Of a DNA stretch of 21,491 nt, positions 14,069 through 20,549 are shown in pieces (position 1 is the first letter of the stretch; each line of letters starts with the position of its first letter). A program made the translations under genes and the position numbers. Under the pieces are notes generated by a model, which was not told the DNA's origin, ran no database searches, and saw only the letters and a list, made by a program, of their open reading frames with translations. The DNA is from a virus, in IMG/VR virus record IMGVR_UViG_3300017788_000207, positions 1 to 21,491 of that record, one strand, 5' to 3'.

Positions 14069-15540
14069 TAATTGTTTTCCTCAATATTTATTGGAATAAT
14101 TTCATAATTAAAATTTTCTTGTGAATAAATTTTTATTCTTTCTATTAAATGATTTAATGTATAGTTTTTTCTATTCTTTTTTGAAAAATCATCTGCAATA
14201 TCATAAAGACATGCTAATGTTTTATTATCACTTTTTCTCAGTACTCTACCAATACTTTGTAAAACTCTAATTCTAGATTTACTGGGAGATGCAAAAATAA
14301 CATTATGTAAATTTTTAATATTAATTCCTGTAGAAAAAGTACCATATGATGCAATTATAATTGCATTACTTTCTTTTTCTGTAATACTTCTGATTTCTTC
14401 TCTATCTTTAGTATCAGTATCTCCATAAATTAAAAATACTTTTCTATTTTGTGAAACATAATTATTTATAAGATCATAAAGTAATTTACCGTGCTTATCA
14501 ACATATGAAAATAGTAACAGTGTATTTCCTTGTATATCTTTACATAAATTACGAATAAATTTATTTCTTCTTTCGCACGAACAAATGTAATCAATCTCTT
14601 CTGGATATGAATTAAAAATGATACTATTATGTTTTAATACTAAAATTTTAATTTCCAGATCAGATAGATGTTTTTCATCAATAAGTTTTTTAGTTTCTGT
14701 TATTTGATTCATAGAACCAAATAATCCTTCTAATACTAATTTATTAGTATTACTTCCATCCAATGTTCCTGTAAATCCTATTCTAAATTTACAATTACAC
14801 ATTTTATTCAATATACCAATTAATGATTTTGCTTTAAATAAATGAGCTTCATCTCCAATTATTACATCATATTGTTCAAACCATTTTTTTGGAAGTTTAT
14901 AAATTGATTGCCAAGTGGTTATAATAACATCTTTATTAGAATTTTTATCTTTACCTGAATATATTTTATGACAATGTAAGTCTGAATTCCATCCATATTT
15001 TGAAAAATCACTTGACATTTGTTCTACAAGAGAAGTAGTAGGAACAATAATTATAATTCTTAAATTTTTTGCAATATAGTATCTAATTAGAGAATAAATC
15101 ATTAATGATTTACCAGATGCTGTTGGTGATATTAATAATTTTCTAATATTTTTTATAGATTCATATATTGCTTTATATTGATAATCTCTAACAGTAAATG
15201 GAACATTTAAATTTTTAACAAAATCTATAATACCTTCTAATGAAATATCATCAATAGTTTCACCTGGATAACCATAATATTTATTATTTAATACCTCATA
15301 TGTATAATTTTTTTCTTCCAACCATTTTATAAGATATTCAAATAGTCCACAATATAATTCTCCTGTTCCAGGACTATACAATCTGATTTTTCCATCCCAC
15401 ATACCAGATTTGTATTGAGGCATAAATTTAAAGTTTGGAACTTCAAATGTAAAATATTCAGATAATTCTTTTTTTACATGTGGCTCACCAGATACTGTTA
15501 AATATGTTTCATTTTTTTTTACAATACTTACTATTGTCAT
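14068..15540 (-). CDS. uvsW: UvsW, recombination helicase (SF2)
   Basis: 490 residues. An N-terminal DNA-binding domain (about 1-110), with PQYKSGMWDGKIRLY, precedes SF2 helicase motifs: the Q-motif region VRDYQYKAI (about 117-125), motif I SPTASGKS (138-145), motif II DEAH (230-233), motif III GFTGTLDG (about 255-262), and motif VI QSIGRVLR (428-435). UvsW unwinds R-loops and branched DNA and moves the phage from origin-driven to recombination-driven replication; in T4 it is made late. Its ATG overlaps the uvsY stop by one base (TAATG). Length is near T4 UvsW (503). The call is very secure. Confidence 0.96.
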   Translation of the reverse strand: MTIVSIVKKNETYLTVSGEPHVKKELSEYFTFEVPNFKFMPQYKSGMWDGKIRLYSPGTGELYCGLFEYLIKWLEEKNYTYEVLNNKYYGYPGETIDDISLEGIIDFVKNLNVPFTVRDYQYKAIYESIKNIRKLLISPTASGKSLMIYSLIRYYIAKNLRIIIIVPTTSLVEQMSSDFSKYGWNSDLHCHKIYSGKDKNSNKDVIITTWQSIYKLPKKWFEQYDVIIGDEAHLFKAKSLIGILNKMCNCKFRIGFTGTLDGSNTNKLVLEGLFGSMNQITETKKLIDEKHLSDLEIKILVLKHNSIIFNSYPEEIDYICSCERRNKFIRNLCKDIQGNTLLLFSYVDKHGKLLYDLINNYVSQNRKVFLIYGDTDTKDREEIRSITEKESNAIIIASYGTFSTGINIKNLHNVIFASPSKSRIRVLQSIGRVLRKSDNKTLACLYDIADDFSKKNRKNYTLNHLIERIKIYSQENFNYEIIPINIEENN

Positions 15541-15974
15541 TACACAACTCCATTCATAAATTTACGCCAATCAATGCAATTTTTTATCTGAAATCCTCTT
15601 ATATTAATATTATCTAGTACTTTTTCAAGAAAAAATATATACTCTTTATAATAGATTATTTTTCCCTGTAATATTTGAATATCTTTATCGGATTCAATAT
15701 AAATTGAAATGTCTTGTTTTAAAATTTTTAGATTGAAAGGTTTTTCTTTATATATTTCTTGACTTGATTTTCCAGAATAATATTCCCATTTTTCTTTATA
15801 TAAATTTTTGTAATCAAACTCACATTTACTTTTAATTAATTTTGCATCTGATAATAAATTTAAGTATTTTGAATGTAATTGTGGAATTTTAAGTGATTCA
15901 TTATCAAGAAGATCATCATCCATATGTGAATCTTCTTTCCACATTTCTTTAATTTTATCAAGAGTAATAATCAT
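15540..15974 (-). CDS. uvsY: UvsY recombination mediator
   Basis: 144 residues, close to T4 UvsY (137). Identifying blocks are WEYYSGKSS (about 64-72, as LDYYSGRGD in T4), ESDKDIQILQGKIIYYKEY (as SADKDVLKVDTSLQYW in T4) and the end INIRGFQIKNCIDWRKFMNG (as IKSRGFAIKHIQDMRAF). The N-terminal LDKIKEMWKEDSHMDDDLLD is typical as well. UvsY loads UvsX on gp32-coated ssDNA. Its start codon overlaps the stop of the preceding tail-tube-like gene by four bases (ATGA), and its stop overlaps uvsW. In T4 uvsY and uvsW are also neighbours. An exact TATAAATA lies only about 10 bases before the ATG, perhaps too near to serve it. Confidence 0.93.
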   Translation of the reverse strand: MIITLDKIKEMWKEDSHMDDDLLDNESLKIPQLHSKYLNLLSDAKLIKSKCEFDYKNLYKEKWEYYSGKSSQEIYKEKPFNLKILKQDISIYIESDKDIQILQGKIIYYKEYIFFLEKVLDNINIRGFQIKNCIDWRKFMNGVV

Positions 15975-16540
15975 TGAGAATTATTATTTATAGAAACAAT
16001 ATCATAAATTGTATATTTAAAAGTTGCATCTGCTATAATATAATTTAATTCTGTGGTAGACGAATCAAATACCATATCACTAATATATATAGGAAATATA
16101 TCTTTAAATATTATTTTAAATTTAGGTATAAAATTTGAATTTAATATTGTTAATGAAGCATCACTATAAATTGATCCATCTTTAGCATAACCTGTATAAT
16201 ATAATAATGATGTTTCTGTATTATTTTGAGCTGTATATAATTCTTGTAAATTATATGGATGTCCTAGATGTCTTATCCATCTATGAATTTCTAAATAATT
16301 AGTTATATTTTCATCTACAATAAATTTAATATTTAAATCATTATAAGAAACTTCATCACCAGGTATAGGAATTGCATTGTATCTAGTTGATTGTTCTGCA
16401 GTAGATAAAGTAATTCCTGGTACATTTGCTGATTGACAAAAGAATTGAACAGCAGGGCAATTAGTAATTTCAAATTTAAATTGTGTTGTTGATAAAAAAT
16501 TTATATTACTTGGTTGTTTATTAATCCATGTTGCAGACAT
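15971..16540 (-). CDS. tail-tube-like structural protein (T4 gp19 fold)
   Basis: 189 residues. The pattern FKFEITNCPAVQFFCQSANV then PGITLS, IPIPGDEVSYNDLNIKF and IVDENITNYLEIHRWI follows the gp19 tail-tube layout of T4: the N-terminal strand, an FQC motif, a PG turn, then V-x-G-D-x-x-(F/Y) and the long strand. Similar proteins are annotated as tail tube or gp19-like in marine T4-like phages, and some relatives label the gene after 23 as gp3. A tube, tube-initiator or terminator role is therefore possible. In T4 gene 19 is next to 18 and 20, so this copy after gene 23 may be a paralogue. It follows the gene 23 terminator. Confidence 0.7.
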   Translation of the reverse strand: MSATWINKQPSNINFLSTTQFKFEITNCPAVQFFCQSANVPGITLSTAEQSTRYNAIPIPGDEVSYNDLNIKFIVDENITNYLEIHRWIRHLGHPYNLQELYTAQNNTETSLLYYTGYAKDGSIYSDASLTILNSNFIPKFKIIFKDIFPIYISDMVFDSSTTELNYIIADATFKYTIYDIVSINNNSQ

Positions 16541-16566
16541 ACTTTATACCTTTTAAATTATTTAGT

Positions 16567-16593
16567 AAAAAAAAGGGATTCAATGAATCCCTT
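16567..16593 (-). terminator. intrinsic terminator of gene 23
   Basis: Arms AAGGGATTC (16573-16581) and GAATCCCTT (16585-16593) with a three-base loop, followed on the minus strand by a run of eight T (16567-16574, part of it in the stem). This is the most conventional terminator in the window and ends the capsid transcript. An ACTAAATA motif (16559-16566) in its tail could restart late transcription for the tail-tube-like gene, but the match is weak. Confidence 0.9.
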
Positions 16594-16619
16594 AGTAAAA
16601 TTATTTATTTTAATTTAAT

Positions 16620-18017
16620 TTAGAAAATATTTTTGACACTAACTCTTCTATAATAGATATTGGTATTGTTATTTAAAGCACCTTGACCTTGAGTTAAACC
16701 TTCAGAAAATGGATTGGAAACCATTCCATATCTTGTTTTAAATCCGATCTTGGGTTGAAAAGTATCTTGACCAATAGAACGAACCATTTGAAGAGGAACA
16801 TAAGGACAATAGAACAAACCTGCATCATAAGGAGAAGTTCCTTTATATCCAGCAACATAAAAATGTGTATCAACAATGTTTGCAGAATATGGATCAACAT
16901 ATACTTTAATACGACCGTTGATTACACCAGCAAGAGTAGATGCAGTATCATCTGGTAATTCTGAAGCTTTAGAATTAAATGGTGAATTATAATCTAATAC
17001 ACCAGCCATTGCAAGAGCAGAAGCAACATCGGCAGAACAGATAATAAAATTACCTTTTCCTCTACGAGTTAATTGTCCGATTGCATTACAATCTCTTTCA
17101 ATTTGAAACAACAAACCTTTAAATTTTTCAACACTCCATCTACCGTTAGAATCTATATCTAAATCAAAAGTACCTGCAGAAGCAACATTATTTTGTGCTC
17201 CAGGACGTGCAGTTAAGTAAATTGTACGAACAACTTCACGATTAATTTCAGCAAGAACTTCTGTTGACAAAATATTTGCTAGTTCAGTTTCTGCATCAAG
17301 ACCATGAATTGCCTTTAAATCTTGTGCAAGTTCTAGAGTATATTCTGCCTTTAAAGCACGAGATTTTGCAGAAACGGTCACTTTCTCAATCGAGAAAGAC
17401 ATTTCGCGGAAAGCACCACTGTCACCACCAAGAGATTCGGCAGTACCTGTATTCATACCACCAACATAACTGTAGTTATCAGAATTAGTTGCGCCTGATC
17501 CACCAGATACTGGATTTGTTGGATTGAGTAAACCTGGGTTTGTTTTGGTTTCACCAGCAGCAGCACTGTAAGCACCACCACCAGCAGAACGACCTGTTGG
17601 AATCTCGTTGTAGAATGTTTCGTTGTCATATACATTAGGTGAAGCACCAGTGCCGTCACGATCTGTACCAAAGTGCGAACGCATTGCAAAGATTAAACCA
17701 GAAGGACCACTCATTGGTTGAACACCGCAAATGTCATATGCCATTAATTTAGGCATAGATCTACGAATAAGAGAAATTAAAACAGGATCAAATCCTGCTA
17801 CAGGAGGAGAAGCTCCTGCAGAAGTAAATCCACCAGTACCAGCAGAGTTAGTAATAGGTGCTTCTGTTAAAAGACCCCGTTCTTGTTGCAGAAAAAATTC
17901 TTGATTTTCTAAAAGTTGAGCAGTTACAGCTTTTTTATAATTATCAGTAATAGAAGGAAGATCACTATGATTCAGAATAGGACTCCATTTTTCTACCAAA
18001 TGTTGAACATTAAGCAT
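16620..18017 (-). CDS. 23: gp23-like major capsid protein
   Basis: 465 residues. N-terminal helical propeptide (1-52) ends in LLTE before APITN, fitting the L-x-E cleavage rule of the gp21 protease. The body matches T4 gp23: PVLISLIRRSMPKLMAYDIC (about 77-96), GVQPMSGPSGLIFAMR, MSFSIEKVTVSAKSRALKAE, HGLDAETELANILSTEV, and the C-terminal GFKTRYGMVSNPF and TNIYYRRVSVKNIF. A Gly/Ser/Thr-rich stretch at about 143-195 is in the region of the gp23 insertion domain. Local G+C is visibly higher in this gene than elsewhere. Gene 23 forms the hexameric shell. It has a perfect late promoter 40 bases upstream, an AGGAG site and the strong terminator downstream. Confidence 0.97.
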   Translation of the reverse strand: MLNVQHLVEKWSPILNHSDLPSITDNYKKAVTAQLLENQEFFLQQERGLLTEAPITNSAGTGGFTSAGASPPVAGFDPVLISLIRRSMPKLMAYDICGVQPMSGPSGLIFAMRSHFGTDRDGTGASPNVYDNETFYNEIPTGRSAGGGAYSAAAGETKTNPGLLNPTNPVSGGSGATNSDNYSYVGGMNTGTAESLGGDSGAFREMSFSIEKVTVSAKSRALKAEYTLELAQDLKAIHGLDAETELANILSTEVLAEINREVVRTIYLTARPGAQNNVASAGTFDLDIDSNGRWSVEKFKGLLFQIERDCNAIGQLTRRGKGNFIICSADVASALAMAGVLDYNSPFNSKASELPDDTASTLAGVINGRIKVYVDPYSANIVDTHFYVAGYKGTSPYDAGLFYCPYVPLQMVRSIGQDTFQPKIGFKTRYGMVSNPFSEGLTQGQGALNNNTNIYYRRVSVKNIF

Positions 18018-18057
18018 TTTTGCATTGTCTCCTTATTTTTTATTTAAATCTATTAAT

Positions 18058-18065
18058 TATTTATA
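18058..18065 (-). promoter_or_regulatory. late promoter of gene 23
   Basis: Exact TATAAATA on the minus strand in the gap between genes 22 and 23, 40 bases before the gene 23 ATG, with AGGAG between. In T4-like phages gene 23 is driven by exactly this type of promoter, read by gp55. Confidence 0.8.
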
Positions 18066-18073
18066 TAATAAAA

Positions 18074-19627
18074 TTATTTAGACCATCTAGAAATAGCGGC
18101 AGAATATGCAGCCATAGGACCTTCAAGATTTTCATACGATCTATTAGACTCAATTAAATCTTCTACAGATTGTGTATGAGTTTTTGGAAAGTATGATTCT
18201 TTTAGTGTTTCAAGTTTTTGCGTATAATTATTTTCATCATCAAATGCAATAGATTCTGCCAAAGAAGCTAATTTTTCTTTCTGAGTATCTGCAAGATCTT
18301 CAGAAATTTTATTAAAAATTCCATACTTAATATAAGTATTTAATTTTTCATTTAAATTAATATTAACTTCATAAGCTTCATTGAGTTTACTTTCCATATC
18401 ATCTAATGTATTAGACATTTCTGATAGAACATCTACTTTTTCATCTGGAATATCAATATAATGTTCTACAAATACATCTTTGAGACTACGCATAAAATCT
18501 TCAGTCAATTCATTTCTGATGCCATAATCAATAGCAAGTTTATTTTCATTAATCCATTTATTAGTTGCATAATTTAATTGAGCATCAAGTTTTTCTTCTA
18601 AAAGGTCTGCAATAGTAACTATTTCTTCTTCTAATCTTTCTTGATAAAATTCATCAATTTTATCAATTACTTGTACAATTTTAGATTTTACTGCTGATTC
18701 AAAAATTAATTTTGCTCTTTCTTCAAATTCAGGAGAAAAATTTTCTCCTTCTAAAAGTGCTTTTACATCTTCAGTAACATCAATTTCAATATCTTCTTTT
18801 TTAATTTTATATTTTTTATCTTTTTGTTTTTCGTCATCATCTTCATCATCTTCATCATCTTCATCATCTTCATCATCTTCATCATCTTCATCTTTTTTAT
18901 TCTTTTGTTTTTTTTCAGAATTTTTATATTTAGAAAATTCCTTCTCTTCAGTTTCATCTTCTGAAATTGTTTCAGATTCATCATTATCATATTCTTCATC
19001 ATATTCTTCAGAAGTTAAATCTGATTTCTTTTTCTTAGAAGCATCAGACACTTTTTTTAGTTTACTACCAGCATTTAATATTTTTTTCCCCCATTCATAA
19101 TCTGGTTTACCATCAACATCAAGTCTAACTGTAGATATAGTTCCTTTATGTTGTTGTGGATCAGTATCAGATTTAAATGATTCTGTTTTAGTACTATTAG
19201 ATTTAGAAGCATCAGACACTTTTTTCAGTTTACTACCAGCATTTAATATTTTTTTCCCCCATTCAGGATCTGGTTTACCATCAACATCAAGTCTAACTGT
19301 AGATATAGTTCCTTTATGTTGTTGTGGATCAGTATCAGATTTAAATGATTCTGTTTTAGTACTATTAGATGCAGAAGATGGGTTAGTAGTTAAAGACTTA
19401 CTACCTTCATGTTTCATTTTAGCCGCAACTTTTTTGCCAATACTTTCTGTATCCATTGGTTTTAATACAGGACCGCCAAGATCTTCGCAGTCACTATTTT
19501 GCCCAGGAGTAGTACCTGTTAGTTTAGACATAGGTTCTCCTGATTTAGCATGAGCAGTTACTGCATTACTTTTTTTAGAAGTATATGTATTTGATTTTAA
19601 ATCTCCATCAATTGTATATGTAGGCAT
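18074..19627 (-). CDS. 22: gp22-like prohead core scaffold protein
   Basis: 517 residues, about twice T4 gp22 (269). Position between 21 and 23 and the C-terminal half identify it: a helical, charged region (about 270-500) ending in MAAYSAAISRWSK, as gp22 proteins do. The first half is unlike T4: low complexity, with two copies of a 56-residue unit (about residues 86-197) and an acidic D/E run (about 246-266). The unit contains TESFKSDTDPQQHKGTIS and RLDVDGKPD, then EWGKKILNAGSKLKKV. gp22 forms the prohead inner core and is cut to small peptides by gp21. A GGGAG ribosome site precedes the ATG. The extra length is the main oddity. Confidence 0.85.
   Translation of the reverse strand: MPTYTIDGDLKSNTYTSKKSNAVTAHAKSGEPMSKLTGTTPGQNSDCEDLGGPVLKPMDTESIGKKVAAKMKHEGSKSLTTNPSSASNSTKTESFKSDTDPQQHKGTISTVRLDVDGKPDPEWGKKILNAGSKLKKVSDASKSNSTKTESFKSDTDPQQHKGTISTVRLDVDGKPDYEWGKKILNAGSKLKKVSDASKKKKSDLTSEEYDEEYDNDESETISEDETEEKEFSKYKNSEKKQKNKKDEDDEDDEDDEDDEDDEDDDEKQKDKKYKIKKEDIEIDVTEDVKALLEGENFSPEFEERAKLIFESAVKSKIVQVIDKIDEFYQERLEEEIVTIADLLEEKLDAQLNYATNKWINENKLAIDYGIRNELTEDFMRSLKDVFVEHYIDIPDEKVDVLSEMSNTLDDMESKLNEAYEVNINLNEKLNTYIKYGIFNKISEDLADTQKEKLASLAESIAFDDENNYTQKLETLKESYFPKTHTQSVEDLIESNRSYENLEGPMAAYSAAISRWSK
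18834..18892. repeat. 9-base tandem repeat coding an acidic run in gp22
   Basis: CTTCATCAT repeats about five to six times and encodes alternating D-E-D blocks on the minus strand. Acidic runs are common in T4 head core proteins; the DNA repeat is prone to slippage and so to length variation. Confidence 0.9.
19035..19370. repeat. 168-bp tandem duplication within gene 22
   Basis: Copies 19035-19202 and 19203-19370 abut exactly and differ at about three positions by eye: one in the T-run near the start and two at the CATTCATAAT versus CATTCAGGAT site. The unit is a multiple of three, so the frame holds and 56 residues are repeated. The near identity, at synonymous sites too, points to a recent event. 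Confidence 0.92.
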
Positions 19628-19664
19628 TGAAAAAAACTCCCTATAATTATGTTTTTTCTAATAA

Positions 19665-19672
19665 TATTTATT
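19665..19672 (-). promoter_or_regulatory. candidate late promoter of gene 22 (variant)
   Basis: AATAAATA on the minus strand, one base from the TATAAATA consensus, 37 bases before the gene 22 ATG, in the short gap after gene 21. Confidence 0.45.
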
Positions 19673-19676
19673 AAAA

Positions 19677-20321
19677 TTATAAATTATAAAAAAAATCTTC
19701 AAATACATGAAGTTTTCTTTCTTGTAATTGTTTGTATGAAGACGAATTAATGTAATTTTTGTATCTATGTAATCTTTTTTCTGTTAGCAATCCATTTTCC
19801 CAAATCCACTCCTTACCTTCCATAATTCCTTGCACAAAGGCATCAGGGGCAGAAGGATCTGCAACAATATCAGCAGCAGTTGAAAGCATAAAATCATTTC
19901 TAACATAATTAATTCCATTTTTTTCTTCTATTGATCCCATACCTCTAGAAGAAACACCCAGAGTTACTTCTCCGTCTAACAAATTTTTTGCAATACAACC
20001 CATAGGTGTATCTAAAAGTTTTGCTTTACCAACAAAATTTTTTCCTTCCACGCGAAGTTCAATAATTTTATGTGATACTCTATCCAAATTAATTGCAGGA
20101 CCTGAAGGATGTCCTAATTCACCTAAAGCTCTACCTGTAGAAATATATTTTTCATTATAATTTTTAACTTCCTTTTCTAAAATAGGAAAGGGATAAAAAC
20201 GATTGTTTCTATTTGCAATTTCAGATTGAAGAAAAATTCCAGTTATGTATGTATTTTTTTTACCATTATTTTCTTCAAAAATAATTTCTATTTCATCAAT
20301 TGTTTCTGTGATTAGTTTCAT
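19677..20321 (-). CDS. 21: gp21-like prohead protease
   Basis: 214 residues, close to T4 gp21 (212). The catalytic blocks of the U9/S78-like herpesvirus-fold protease are visible: GRALGELGHPSG (about 63-74) with H71, and VTLGVSSRGMGS (about 119-130) with the serine at 124 or 125. NRNNRFYPFPILEKEV and DIVADPSAPDAFV are further family signatures. It is activated in the prohead, cuts gp23, gp22 and other core proteins after L/I-x-E, and then digests itself. It lies between the small core gene and gene 22, as in T4. AGG precedes the ATG. The call is very secure. Confidence 0.96.
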   Translation of the reverse strand: MKLITETIDEIEIIFEENNGKKNTYITGIFLQSEIANRNNRFYPFPILEKEVKNYNEKYISTGRALGELGHPSGPAINLDRVSHKIIELRVEGKNFVGKAKLLDTPMGCIAKNLLDGEVTLGVSSRGMGSIEEKNGINYVRNDFMLSTAADIVADPSAPDAFVQGIMEGKEWIWENGLLTEKRLHRYKNYINSSSYKQLQERKLHVFEDFFYNL

Positions 20322-20338
20322 TGAAAGTTACCTGATTA

Positions 20339-20512
20339 TTATGTATAATTTTCTTCATCAGTTTCTGTATTAAAAATTGAATTTGCAACTATATTTTTGC
20401 GAGAATTAATATAATTATTGGCATTCATATATAATGCTTTATTTATATTTTCAATTGTGCCTACAGTATCATTATTTGAAAAAGATAATAAAATGTCTTT
20501 TGAAAAATTCAT
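20339..20512 (-). CDS. 57-residue prohead-core-like protein (gp67/gp68 position)
   Basis: 57 residues, beginning MNFSKDILLSF and including NKALYMNANNYINSRKNIV then ANSIF, with an acidic end TETDEENYT. It lies exactly where T4 carries genes 67 and 68, between the portal and protease genes. The pattern of a helix with AL...A...I..RK..VA..IF recalls the small core proteins in this place in other T4-like phages. It has a GAGG ribosome site, although spaced about 7 to 8 bases from the ATG, a variant late promoter upstream and a 17-base gap to gene 21. Similarity to gp67 or gp68 is too low to choose between them. The reality of the gene is well supported by context. Confidence 0.72.
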   Translation of the reverse strand: MNFSKDILLSFSNNDTVGTIENINKALYMNANNYINSRKNIVANSIFNTETDEENYT

Positions 20513-20530
20513 ATGTGTACCTCAATTAAT

Positions 20531-20538
20531 TATTTATT
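20531..20538 (-). promoter_or_regulatory. candidate late promoter before the 57-residue gene (variant)
   Basis: AATAAATA on the minus strand, 18 bases before the ATG at 20512, in the gap after gene 20. It is the same one-base variant as the one before gene 22. Confidence 0.35.
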
Positions 20539-20549
20539 AAAAATTTTAT

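Noticed and set aside
15985-15992. Exact TATAAATA before uvsY
   Set aside because: Only about 10 bases from the ATG, which leaves almost no leader; several chance matches are expected in DNA this A/T-rich, so it is not listed as a promoter.
17264-17689. Alternative frames inside gene 23
   Set aside because: Shadows of the conserved capsid gene with unnatural composition.
18763-19002. Met/Lys-rich minus-strand frame in gene 22
   Set aside because: Out-of-frame reading of the acidic repeat of gp22; the repeat content explains the open frame.
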